Below, one piece after another: positions 47,101 to 58,509 of a stretch of 64,000 bases of DNA (its first letter is position 1; every line of letters starts with the position of its first letter). The DNA comes from Bombus terrestris. Taxonomy: Eukaryota > Arthropoda > Insecta > Hymenoptera > Apidae. The DNA is taken from assembly GCF_910591885.1 (NCBI RefSeq), contig NC_063279.1, positions 2,294,001-2,358,000 on the forward strand, in the 5' to 3' direction. The translations under genes and the position numbers were made by a program. The notes under the pieces were generated by a model. The model was not told where the DNA came from and ran no database searches. It saw only the letters and a program-made list of their open reading frames with translations.

Positions 47101-50100
47101 GTATTCTGCTATTCTTGAAATTCGTTCCGATCCCACGAATCGTATACGCAGTTCAGGTAACACGGTGCGGGGTATGCGAGCTAATCGAATCGCGTGAAAA
47201 TCGCGACTGCGACATTTTTCTACTTTTTTTTTTTTTTTCGAAACGAAGCGCGTTTAGAACGTCCTTGGCTTCGGACGAAAGAGAGAAAGGCGCGATAAAA
47301 CTGCTTCGAGAAAGAAGAATAATAAACGAAAAGAATCGTGTGTAACGAGATATGCAATTCGTCGATACTCACGTCCGAGTCAGCTCCTTTGTCGGCGCCA
47401 GGGCACGTGAAAGTCACGTATTCGTGACATCGTTTATGAACGACGAAACTGCAGACTGAAACACAAGCGGCAAAATGCAGCCAAAGTTGTTCCATGGGAC
47501 GAATTGTGGCTGGACAAGAGGTCGATCACGTCGAGGCCTCGGACGTTCTTACCTTGACATTGGTATCCTTGCTTTCCAAAGCCCCTGAAACAAAAGTTTT
47601 CGTCGTGAAATTAATTTTTCCATAGAACGCTCCATCGTTCTCTGTTGTTCCAGTTGTTGTTGTTGTTGTTGTTGTTGTTCTTGTTCTTGTTGTAGTTGTT
47701 ATTTCTGACTAACAAAGCACCTAACAACTATTTGTAGTACGACAGACCGACGAGTCTCGTGCTGCATGGGGAAACGCGTTCGAGGTCTGTATGTTCGATC
47801 AATTGAAACAGCATCCATTTCGTTCGGTGGCTTGTCAAAAGCAAAGTGCGAACCAGCTCTTCTCTCTGTACGCTTTTACTACGTTAGTCCGTTAAATAAG
47901 AAAGTGCCTGTATAAAAACCTTTCGATAAACGTTCAAAGTAGATTTTTTTGTCCCGATTATCGGCGATCTCAATGAAACGAGGAAGGATACGAATTCTAC
48001 TTTATCGAATCGTTATACCACGTATATTAAAAGCTTGGCCATACAACGTAAACAAGCTCTCGATATTAGCCGAAGCTTCGACTTAAACAGGACGAACGCG
48101 TGTCTAGGAAAGAGAACTTGTCGGATCTTGGGAGACGATCCAAAGTACATTTCCGATATAACATTTATTTACCAGTGATGTAACGCGCGGTAACCATCTA
48201 TATCGGCCCGTGAGTGATTAACGCAGCTTTAACGAGCAAATCGTTCGATTTCAAGGCTTCGTTGCTATACCAATAAGGTTTCGATTCAAGACGACTAGAC
48301 TTCGGTGCGCGTAGCTTCCGATTACGCGTATCGTATTGCCGGCGATCAAACGGAATTCGCGTATTCGCAGTTTCAAAGGCGTCGTTCGAACCGAAGATAA
48401 TGAACAAAGGGCGAATCATTGGCGGATCGTAAAGCGTAACCACCTTACGTGCGATAAGCGACGAGGACAGGTCGATCGAAAGGATAATGCGAGGTCAAAC
48501 GCGAGAACGAAACACGTACGTTAGCGAAAGAGAAAAAGATAGCGACATGTTGGTCTGTTTTATCCACTTTCACGAAAGGATCAGGGATTATAACTGGAAA
48601 GTGTGTGAAACACGAGAAGATGTTCGGAAAGGACACGTGGAATACGAAAAGAAAGGAATAAGGAAAAGGAAGAAAGAAGAAAAATCGATACAAATCCCAG
48701 ATTAGCCTACATTTCTTCGAAGCTTAAAGGCTATCGCTCACTTAACGGCAGGGCACATGAACCATATCGAACCAACATCGACGTGAATACTTATACAGTC
48801 GCATTTCGTATTTCAGAACCGCGTCGTTTCTTCGTAATTGCGTTTTCTACGCCGTCTTATTAATCTTTGTTTATTTTACCGGAATAATAGACACCTCTTC
48901 GCGTTAGTTTGCGAGTAAACGATATTCAGTTATATGTAACGGCGTCCTAAAATCGAACAAACCTAAGTTCTTTTCTTTCTTTTCATCCTTCCTTTCTTCT
49001 TTGTGCTTCCCTTCTTTATATTTCCTGACGATATTAACGCCAGAACTACCATTAGAACTGTTTTACAATTTTATTTTAAAATTCCTACTTCGTGTTATAT
49101 TTTCTTTCCGCGATGATGTAATGACTTTCGCAACGATAACTAAAAGAGTAATATAGTGAATTTTATTTTGTTCTTCGTGTATTCAAACTGAAAATAATTT
49201 TGTATCGAGGCTACTTATACCAATAGCCAATTGGTCAAAATGACCGGTACTTGTGAAAGTGTAAAAGGGTGCTGCAATCCGATTATCGAACCGCAATTAA
49301 CCAGTTTCCTCGTTTTCTACAACTTGCCACAGGTTTTGTAAATTTTTACCCCGTTTCCTTCGATATGACGATATCAGTTATCAAGAAAATTGCAGATCGA
49401 TCGCTAGATGCTAACGCTAGAAATACCACAGCAGTTAAAATGACTGGTCCTACGATTTTACGAATATGTTAACTCTCGTTTAGGGATCATGGTCCTAGAT
49501 GTAGTAATAATACCAAGGATGTACTACATAACATTGAATTGCATCTGTAAGAAAGTAATAAATCGATAAATATACAAATATTCTATTATCAGGTATTTTT
49601 TGAAGACCAGTCGTTTTCACTGGCTTTGGTAGAAATAGCTTCGTCTTAACTATCGGTAGTTCCAGTGTTAAATCTCGTATATTCCTTTTCATAGTGTTTG
49701 TGCCGTATCGATGCCGATAAGTCGTGTGTGGCAAATGCGACGAATGCATGGACAAGCTTAAATCGCTTATACACGGTAAGAAATGAGAGTTTATTCGCTC
49801 GGTAGATGTGCAGGTACGCCGAACGCTATAAAAGAAGCTGGATTTCACACGTTAAAGCTACGTAACGCGGTCGTAAAATCCGTTAAACGTTAAACCTGGC
49901 CGTATCGAGAAACGTGTACATCTTGTCCGGGAATGAATCCCTATTTAAGAAAAAATAGAACGCCCCGTAGCGTTCTAAGTGTCACCGCATCAATCAGCGT
50001 TGCTACTTCATATACGTACACTTGATATACATATACATATACGTGTATATATCGTATACACGCACGATATATATGGCTATGTGGTGGAAGTTACTATAAC

Positions 50101-52987
50101 TGGAATAACAAGTAGATCGGTTCTATTTTCGATGCGGGATACATCGTCAGTAGCCGCCCTTTGGAAAATTAAGGTCGATTTAGTCGACTGGTTTGGCTAT
50201 CCGCTACTCGTGTACCACTGTAACGGAGCCGGAAGGGAGCACCACACCGGCGGCGACCGTATTCCACCCGATACTCTCTACCTTCCGACACACGATCGCC
50301 AAATATTGTTAATCTTCTAACCGGCTATCGCTGCAGGAGTTTGGCTTGACGCTCGTTTCGTCCCGAACGAACGAACAACGTCGCACGGCACAGCGCTGTC
50401 GATTTTTTTAGTTGAATCAGCTGGATATTCAAGCGAAAGCCGATATGGGTTAGCTGGATGAAAGACAGAGGGAGAAAAAGAGAGAGAGTGAGAGAGGGAG
50501 GGTGGAGAGGGAACAAGTTAGTTCCGTCCTGCTGACTATCCGGTGAAAGAGGAGGAACGCTCGATGAAAATTCACCGTGTTTCGAATACGATTTTCCACC
50601 CTGACCGGAGGATTCGATCAATCGAGGTCCCGAGCAAAGGGAAGGATGGTAAAGCTGACACAATAGGATAGACGGATTTTTACGCATTTGTGGGACATTT
50701 GAAGGTGGAGAAGTACATACGACGCGTGTGTAATACGCAAATGATCATACAAATATGACTAATGACAAGAAAGGACCGTTAAGAGGAGCAAGCTTGGTCG
50801 GAAAATTGCCAATGAACGTACGTATCGGCAATTGCCAAAGGAATCGCACAAACGTAAGGTTTTATAATCTCTGCTCGAGAAAAAGGTAATCGATCGCGAT
50901 ATCGCATCTATGTATATTCGCTTAACCCGCAGGTGCTTCTTGGACCGTGACGGGTTTCCTGGGCTCATCGAGACTCACGACGACCTTACCGATCCAGGCG
51001 AGAATCCATCGAAAGCCTTTTGTTCTAAGCTAATTGGGTTCGCTCGGTTCCCATCGATTTTCTAGCCTCCCCTGCCTCGCTCTTCCCCCGCATGGACCGC
51101 AATGAACCGCAACGGACCGCTAAAAATTCCCAAACGAAGCGTCGAGCATACTCGCGTTTACGAGCACGTATCCTCGCCTCTCACCTTTCATCCCGAATTT
51201 GTTAGTCCGAAATGGATAGTAGCGAGTACTTTTTCGCAACGAAACCTTCGCACAACGACAAATGGGCGTAGTGGCGATGCTTAGTTTAGCGGCGAACAGC
51301 GATCGGTAGTTCGTCAAAGACGCGATTGTTCTTGATACGCCTATCCGCTGATTCTGTACGTTTTATTCGCACGAAAGTACGAATTCTTCGGAATCGATTG
51401 GTATTGTGAACGATCCGCGAGAGATTCGGAACGAGATCCTTAACGTCCGATGGAAAATTCAACAGGCAGCTCGGAGGCGCTGGCCTTCGGCCAGAGCACG
51501 CTCGCTTTCACGGAACGTGCTTTTTTAGATTCCAGTGCTTACAGAATTCCTCCGAACGCGGTGAAATAGATGGCGGCGAAAAATATTGTTGATAAATTGT
51601 AACGACCAGTCTCCTACGAGAATTCTCAAAGAGAATTTTCTATTTTTCGCGTTTCGTTTTAACCGACGCTGCGCGATACGACCCGGCCAACTCGTTGACA
51701 AAATGAACAAGCTTCCACTACATTTCAAGCATGGTTCCATAAAATCATGATTAAATGGAAGTTCAAAGCTACCGGATAGGTATGTGGACACAACGCGCGT
51801 GTGCGGCACACCGATACGATCAACGCGACAGGATTCTCATGAATTTCCGAGGAATGGCCAGGATTGTCGGAATCCGTGTCCTGATATTCCATCGAATCTC
51901 AAATACGAGCGAACCAACGTACGAATAAATCGCAACGTTCATTTGGTAGCAACGGTAACGTTCATTTACCGGCGCGTCGTGTTCGGATTCTCGTGAAATA
52001 CGAAACGTACCATAAGATAACCCTGCACCAGGCGTGTGCAGTCTAATCAACGACTACGTAGGTATTCAACGATACGACATCGTAAAACGGTACAACTGAT
52101 ACGGGAAAAAAGCCAATCAATCAGATAGTCTGTCGATTCGCTAAGCGGAAGCGTCTAAAATCGATAAAGTATCAATCGGCGAAAGGGGGACACGCGGACA
52201 TCGTTTGAGGAGCTTAGAGAAATTACCTGATAAGATACTCAACGACGAAAATCACTCTGAGTGATGCAAGAGCGCATCTTACAGTGTGCAAAATATTTGT
52301 TCGTCCTTCTCGCGCGAAATAAGAAACGCGCGAGTTTGAGCGAAAGGCACGCACGAGGAGGAACGAACAAAATGAGTACGCTAAAAGTAAAACAAAGTTC
52401 GAACGCGTGTTCAATTTTTTCACGATCGAACCGTTAGGTGTCTCTTCCGCGTAAACTCGGTAACCAGCTTTCTAGTCCTGAGAAGTAACCGATCTCTAAA
52501 ATAAAAAGCGTTTTCAACGATCCAAAAATAATAGTCGCGTTGCTTGAGAATTCCGACGAGGTAGATATAGGCTGTTCTCCTTTCGTTACAATGCAACGCG
52601 ATCGATAAGCCGAAAGCATTAAACTTTAAAGTAACGTACGACAAACTTAATATTTCTTCCTATTTGCTGGTAGCAATTTTTCGAGCCAAAGATCAATTTT
52701 CTGTTTAATAAAAGGAGATCAGATTAGAATCCGTGTTACAACCATCGGCGGTGAAATTTTCGAAATTCGACAACGGAGCTAACGCGTTTTGCTTCCTTTT
52801 CATTGAACTCGATCGTATACTTATCGGCCTGTCACGAGCAAGCCACGTCGGAAGCAGATACTTCCGAGCAATTGGTTGTAAATCGACAAGTCGATGTTTA
52901 TCCAAAGGGAACGGGCCAATCCCTTTGTTTAACGAGTGGAAGTCTTTTGGTCGTCGTTGACCCTCTTTAGCATCGTGCGACCTATCT

Positions 52988-53030
<43 letters not shown>

Positions 53031-55526
53031 GTATAGATGAATACGCAACAACGTCTACGATCCACGATATTCCGTTAGAATCGTAGAATGCGTATTATTC
53101 TTCCGTGGACGAAGATTGCACAGAGTGGAAGATGAATCGTGGTCGATTGGCTTCGTCGTCTCGATCTCAAGGTTCACGAAACTCAAATGCATCGTTTGGT
53201 ATGTGATTCGTCATCTCTACCTCCATATACGTGTGTATGTATATGTATATCGACGCGCAACCATTACTCGTTGTGCAACCGATTCCTCGACAAGAGGCAC
53301 ATTCTCTTCTTCATCCTTCTATCTTCTCGTTAGCGTGTAGCAATTGAACGAGAAAAGAGCGCAGCGTTATCGCTTCGCGTAAATAAAATCAGACGGTATT
53401 GTCGGTGTGGCGGTGTGGCAAAGAACACCTATGTATGTAATTAGAAATGAATGGCGAGATTGTGCTCGCCATTCCTGACGGATAATGCAAGTTCGTCACG
53501 CGAAACCACACAACTCGATAACGACTTATAGTTTTAAATACGTTACGACTCGCAATCGCAACACGTGATTCGCGAATAGACAGAAGCCAGTGAAATAAAT
53601 CTTGCGGTCAACCGTGAGTAGGTTCGTCAATCCTCGGAAAGACGCTTGACTTTTATTATTAGGTAACGAAATCCGAGAAATGATCTGTTATTTTCTTCGA
53701 GAGAAGCTCGTCAAAATACATTGCTTTTGTACGTGATCGGATAAACTATGCTTGCTAATACGTTGTACTTAGGTTTAAGGTTTTAGAGTTAAATTGAGAT
53801 TTAAACTGTCTGTTAAATGCAATCGTCACGCCCAAACGCTATTCTCTATGGATAGAGTGATAAATAATAATAATAACAATAAGAACATTATCGCTTTTGG
53901 CTTTCTTTATTTGAACTTCATATTGCATAATAAAAATGCGGTTGACGTATATTTGAAAGACAATCGTTCAAGGTTCGAACGAGCGTGAGAAGAAAAGGTG
54001 GCGGAACGTTACATCCAAGTGTCGATCGTAAATGAGAGCAAACACTGGCGAGCAAGTAGACTCGTAAATTCCGGTTATACACGACCGGATCGAATCAGAT
54101 CGGCTTGGATTCAATTGGATCGGATCGGATCGGATCGGATCGCATCCAATATCGGATCGTCGTGGTTGATCGAAAAGAATCACGGGCAGGATCACGGTTG
54201 ACCATATTTGACACGATTTGACCGAATTATTCGTCGTCGATGTTTTTAACCGAATCAAACTGGAAGAAAGCACAAGTATAGGAACATCATGAAGAAACAA
54301 AGAGAATCGTTGGGATAGTCTAACGAAGATACCGGGACAACTTCTCGATCATTTCGCGTTTCTTTTTCCGCAAGAAGGCAACAACAAAAGGTATGGAAGA
54401 ATTGGATCGGAAACGTCTGTTGCGTCCGTTCTCAACGGCAAAATCGATGTCGGCGAAACAAGTTAGTTTGGTTACTGGGTCGCTCGCTATTGTGCGTCAA
54501 TGCCTGTAACCGTTTCAACTGCACGTAAATGTTACTCGTTAGATATCATCCGGGTTATGCCATGCGGTAAACTTCTTTTACCTGACGCTTTACAACGAAT
54601 TAATTACGTATCACTGTCTATCGTACGCTGAATCGTATAAAATATACGGAGAAGATCGGACAATTGCGATCCGATGTTTCTTACGCAAATACGAAATATC
54701 GTCGGTCAAAGATTTGTCATCGCTTCGATCGTCGATTGTTTTTGCTTGCCGACGCATATATTCGATGTCATTCTACTTTCTTCGATCTTAGCAACGGAAA
54801 ATATAAGCGTAATTATCGGATGTCCCATAATCGATACAGCTTAAAAGAGAAAAAGCAGGACTCGCTTCGTGGATGCTGGATCGCTTGAAATCGTTCGAAA
54901 ATCCCGCGCTCAAATTGATCTCTCATTCGGTCGTCGTTTCTAATTTAGACGAAGCGCGAGTATTCTCAAGGCCGGACCGTTTAACCGTTGCTCGAGTTAC
55001 TCTACCGGCAGCTACCGGCCACTGGATTTATGTATCATCGAGGACAGAAACAGAAAGAAAGAGAAAACGAGAGAGAAAAAGAGAGGAAGGGAAAGAGGAG
55101 AAGGATGAAAAAAGACGAGAAAAATAGAGACAATCGGACGTTCCAAATGGAACTGAAGACGCGACAGATATTCGATTGTACGTAGATTAAATTCGATTGC
55201 GAAAAGGAGAATCGATAGAAGGAGAGGAGCGGGAAGACAAAAGTGGAGCGGTGATGTAAGGACAGAGAACATCGCGAGAGAAGGATAGAACACGAGATAA
55301 AGAAAAAGACGATTTAAAGGACTCACCATATAAAGTCCTTGCAATGACTACAGAAGGTCGGTTGCTTGAAGAAGCGCGGCATGAAGCTATGATTTTTGAC
55401 GACGTAGACATTCTTCTTCTTGAGAGCTCCTTTTCGTCCCCTAATCTTTTTGGCGAATGCAGTGTTCGCGTCGCCGGGCCCAAGGGAATCCTCGCACGTG
55501 TTGTTTGCTTCCTGATCGTCCGCCAT
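35174..55526 (-). CDS. Pkc53E: Conventional protein kinase C, Pkc53E type
   Basis: Thirteen exons read leftwards: 55526-55327, 47584-47553, 47455-47373, 45169-45058 (or alternative 42037-41929), 39134-39006, 37371-37218, 37079-36851, 36738-36607, 36495-36230, 36143-35942, 35808-35620, 35542-35402, 35326-35174; 673 aa. Order: pseudosubstrate (RGRKGALKKKNV, Ala at the Ser position); C1A (FFKQPTFCSHCKDFIWGFG...); C1B; calcium-binding C2 (NLIPMDPNGLSDPYVKLKL, VWDWDRTSRNDFMG); kinase domain with GKGSFGKV, AIKILKK, YRDLKLDN, DFGMCKE, TFCGTPDYIAPE; and C-tail with turn motif LTPTD and hydrophobic motif FMGFSF. The C2 aspartates and pseudosubstrate place it among calcium- and diacylglycerol-dependent PKCs, which act at the plasma membrane downstream of phospholipase C. 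Introns are long and repeat-bearing; one (47372-45170) separates the C1A end from C1B. Confidence 0.96.
37931..38640. mobile_element. Foldback / long inverted-repeat element in a PKC intron
   Basis: Two arms of about 290-310 bp (about 37931-38238 and 38353-38640) are reverse complements with scattered mismatches, around a loop of about 110 bp. Outer ends: AAGGGGTGTTTTGAATTAG on the left, CTAATTCAGGACATCCCTT on the right. Inner ends: TTCTTCTGGGTGAACTAAA against TTTAGTTCACCCAGAAGAA. Matching internal landmarks include ATGGGCTGCAGTCTTC and GAAGACTGCAGCCCAT. There is no coding capacity. It sits in the intron between PKC exons 39134-39006 and 37371-37218. Confidence 0.85.
38638..38826. mobile_element. 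189-bp TTAA-bounded element with perfect 17-base inverted ends
   Basis: Both ends read TTAACCCCTTAACCTAC inwards, starting at the TTAA at 38638-38641 and at 38823-38826. Inside, the palindrome CGGGCATAGCCCG occurs twice (about 38660 and 38703). There is no coding content. It lies directly against the right end of the foldback element. The TTAA bounds and C-rich termini suggest a piggyBac-type non-autonomous element; the superfamily call is inference. Confidence 0.8.
41929..42037 (-). CDS. Pkc53E: Alternative (mutually exclusive) C1B exon of the PKC gene
   Basis: Minus-strand exon with acceptor TTGTTCCCAG at 42038 and donor G|GTAGTT at 41928. It is 109 nt (36 codons plus 1), phase 0 in and phase 1 out, exactly like the 112-nt canonical exon at 45169-45058. 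It encodes the first half of a C1 domain: MSTAHKWEVFTY, then PTFCDHCGSMLHG and HQGLKCS. It therefore supplies the same His, Cys, Cys and Cys zinc ligands at the same spacing before joining exon 39134-39006 (ACDMNVHKRCEE). Using both exons, or neither, breaks the reading frame. The exon opens with ATG right after the AG, but the complete splice acceptor argues for an internal exon. Confidence 0.85.
44738..44799. repeat. (TAG)n then (GAA)n trinucleotide repeat
   Basis: About eight TAG units followed by about thirteen GAA/AGA units, in a PKC intron just left of the canonical C1B exon. Confidence 0.9.
46632..46666. repeat. (CTTT)n tetranucleotide repeat
   Basis: Eight uninterrupted copies of CTTT in the PKC intron between exons 47455-47373 and 45169-45058. 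Confidence 0.9.
47653..47700. repeat. (TTG)n trinucleotide repeat
   Basis: About ten TTG units, then interrupted TTCTTG units, in the first PKC intron close to exon 2. Confidence 0.85.
49034..49671. mobile_element. Degenerate TTAA-bounded element, 638 bp, in the first PKC intron
   Basis: The left end is TTAACGCCAGAACTACC (49034). The right end, inverted, is TTAACACTGGAACTACC (49671); 14 of 17 bases match. Internal copies of the family motif are GGTCAAAATGACCGGT (near 49232), TAACGCTAGAAATACC (49412) and GTTAAAATGACTGG (near 49434). The inverted segment 49605-49671 matches 13208-13280 in the BBS9 intron. No transposase is visible. It may be one old element or nested copies. Confidence 0.6.
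52991..53029. repeat. (CT)n tract
   Basis: About 19 CT dinucleotides in the first PKC intron; the same purine/pyrimidine dinucleotide class as the GA tracts near cv-2, in opposite orientation. Confidence 0.9.
54117..54142. repeat. (CGGAT)n pentamer repeat
   Basis: Five perfect CGGAT units plus a variant, the complement of the CCGAT array at 18093. Confidence 0.85.
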
Positions 55527-56001
55527 CGTGCAGTCAACTAATCGATTCTCCTAGATAATGATCGGAGCAAAAATCTGTGAAAGTTTGATCGTGGCTCGCA
55601 CACTTTCAGGCCACTCTTCCCTTGATGTACGGAGCTGCGGCAGCTTTTCCTCGACTGTCACACGTCAGTCGAAAGATGCACGCGCGTATACGAATCGACC
55701 CTTGCTGGGGAAGAGTAAGCTATCCGAGCGAGAGCCAACAACCACAGGAATGCTCGGGGAAACGCTGAGGGAAAGGGAGGACAAGTCGGGAAAGAGTATG
55801 GTCGAGAAGAAAGAGACGAAAACCGAAGGAGCGAGGAAAGAGAAAAAGCCGTTTGTTTGCGCGGTTGTCGAAATGCTCGACGTGCGCGTCCAATGTGTAC
55901 TCGCTCGACGTGCGATAAGTAATGCACTTGTCACGGTAACTCGTGTCGAGACCGACGGTCACCGTCAACGACTCTGCCCTCGCTCGCTGCCAACGCCGTC
56001 A

Positions 56002-56034
<33 letters not shown>

Positions 56035-57797
56035 CTGCCTGCTTGCCACCACCACCACCGCGTTTCACCTCCTCCTCCTCCACCTCCTCTCCCTCTTCAC
56101 CCTCCTCCGCGACCATCGCTACCCCGTTCTCTATGCCTGCATCTGATCCCCGCTTCGCCACCCTTCCCTTTCGTTTTTCCTCTCTTCTTACCTATGCCAA
56201 ACGGCGCGCGCGCGTGCCCGTTCTCCTCGCCCGCACTCCTCTCTCGTCGCCCTCCTCATTCCAGCCATGCTCTCCAATGCCCAGCCATTGCCCACCCGCA
56301 GCTTCCATCTCCATTCCAGCTTTCCATTTTCCTTTTCATATCATCCACCTTCTCATCTTCCATCTTTTTTTTTTGTGCACTTTGTGCCCTTGTCATTTCA
56401 TATTTGGATTTTAGCCTAACTTTAATGTTTCTTCCAACTTTCGTCGATTCGACCCTTCCTATCAAGGAATAAAATAATCATCGAACATAATGATCTGCAT
56501 CTTCCTCGTTCCGATCGACTTTCTCCCTTTTTCCCTTCTTTTCGTTCTCCATGAGAATTTTCGCCACCGTTCTTCTTGGCTACGTACTCTTTCTCCATCC
56601 TTATCCTTTTGCTTCTCTCTTTTTTCCTACATCGTTCTGTCAACCTCCCCGCCTTCCTTTCTCTCGCCTTCTCCACCTCTGCATATGCCTGCCCTCCCCT
56701 CTCATGAACCGGCCGATAATTTTAGATTCTCGGCGCAGTGGCTCGACACTGCTACTGCTCAGCCTGCGCCGCGCACTCGAATATCGACATTCGACATCCG
56801 CGAGAACCGCGAGCACATGCGACCTCACCGAAACCCCGAGGGAGAGTTCGGACTACGTACTTAGAGAGGGGAGTATCAATGCACTAGCTAACCTTCCCCC
56901 TGCATCCTTGCTGCTTCGCTTCCTCGCTTTCTTACTTTCTACCGTATTTTTCTCTATTATACGCTGCTTCTTGCGCTTTCTCAATAGCGACTTTGATTTT
57001 TTCCTTCTTTCTTTAATCAATATCGTTTCTCTCCTACTATGCTAAAATGGTTCTAACATTCTTCCGTTTCTAATCTTTTATCCATTCCTATACGTATAAA
57101 GTCATTTCCATCATGTTCTCTGTTTTTTTCATCGTTAGAATTCATCGTTGGATGTACGTATGTCTTTTGATAGCATAACATAGTCTCGGAAGATTGAAAT
57201 TTTGACGTTTGCTCTTATGTTATATCGTTACGTAGGTCGACGTTAACAAATTCACCTGAAAAAATTCAATACGGAATTTTCAAACCATGTACTGGATTGA
57301 TCAGAGATTGGAGCAAATATAATTCGACCCTAAGCCAGTCAACCAGAAAATTGATGCATATACCTCGAGTTCTAACGCGCGAGTCAATATTATTTGTACT
57401 AGTTATTTTTAATAACAAAATCATGCATGAAACGTTTCTTGTAGACGTGATCGATTTTTGTATTATCGATGTACGTCTTTCTTAATTCGCACTTTTACCA
57501 AGATCGACAGAGAAACGAATAAACTGAAATAATATCGAGATAAACGCTAAAGAACTTTTGACTGCTTAATTATGATTATGATTATTGACTACTTCATTGT
57601 TATTTTAGCATAATAGATACATATTCCCTTTTAATTCGTAGCCGTAAAATTATTCGAATTTCATAGAGAGCGTCAACGTCATCATTCGTACCAACGTTAT
57701 AGTCGTCGATCTTTTCCTACATTCGATTTGAACAAGTGTCGCATTGTGTAGTGGTTTTGTTTTTTTTCATCTGAATTTGTGTATATGTTGTTCCACA
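55527..57797. other. PKC 5' region and intergenic DNA
   Basis: This stretch contains the PKC 5' UTR and promoter on its left side. A CCG/CCA repeat at about 55988-56060 and long pyrimidine-rich tracts (56070-56700) make an extended open frame on the plus strand that looks like low-complexity translation, not a gene. From about 56900 the sequence becomes AT-rich up to the Ly6 gene. Confidence 0.5.
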
Positions 57798-58509
57798 ATG
57801 AGATTAACAGGATTATATTGTGCCCTTTTCATCGCATGCTGCTTATCATTTAGTATGTTAAGTAAATACTGGTTCATCGAGTAGTTTTGTTTATTTATGA
57901 ATGTTTTTAGGCCACGCCCTGGAATGCTATGTATGTACCAATCAAGAGGGTAATCGAGAAAAATGTTTAAAGAGTACAAAAATCTGTGAACAGAGTCAAG
58001 ACACGTGTTTAACGGAAATTAAATGGGGAAGTAAGTTTTGAAGTTTCCATAGCTGACAATTCGTTTGAAAGCAACGTTTGAGGTTATGTTTACACTAACC
58101 AATACGCGATGGTTTATTTCAATATAAATCATTCGTTTAAATCCTTACAACATCGTATATCGTTTATAGGTACACCATATTGGTCACAAGGTGCGAAGAA
58201 ACAGTTTTATGTTTCAAAGAGATGTGCAACGAGAAAAGAATGCGAAAGAATAAAACATTCTAATATGGGAGATTGCACATATATATGGTACGAAGACTGG
58301 AAATGTTCTGATTGTTGTCAAGGAGATAAATGCAATTATTATGTTATCGTAAGTCATGGTTTACATACTGATTCTAAAAGTTTCATTAGCGATACAGACT
58401 ATATACATGGAATTTGCTTCTTTTCTTTCAGTCTGCAGCAGAGAAAATACATATTTCCTGGTTGATCGTAATGATATCTTTGCATAATTTATGGCACATA
58501 GTGAAATGA
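57798..58509 (+). CDS. Ly6/uPAR-family small GPI-anchored protein
   Basis: Four exons: 57798-57852, 57911-58030, 58170-58348, 58432-58509; 143 aa. Exon 1 is a signal peptide (MRLTGLYCALFIACCLS). The mature part starts HALECYVCTNQ and carries 12 cysteines in a three-finger pattern ending DCCQGDKCNYY, the CC-x4-CN signature of the family. The last exon (SAAEKIHISWLIVMISLHN) is a hydrophobic tail, suiting GPI attachment at or before SAA. Insect Ly6 proteins act at the cell surface, for example in septate junction assembly or in regulating ion channels and receptors (family knowledge). Which Drosophila member it matches cannot be decided here. Introns are short and AT-rich, all GT-AG. Confidence 0.88.

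Noticed and set aside
49980..50080. AT-rich alternating TA/CA sequence resembling a palindrome
   Set aside because: Simple-sequence purine-pyrimidine alternation without defined ends or a second copy.
55558..56472. Plus-strand open frame of 304 codons upstream of PKC
   Set aside because: Its length comes from CCG/CCA and pyrimidine repeats (poly-Pro, Ser/Phe runs). There is no domain, it overlaps the PKC 5' region and frames on both strands are equally open.
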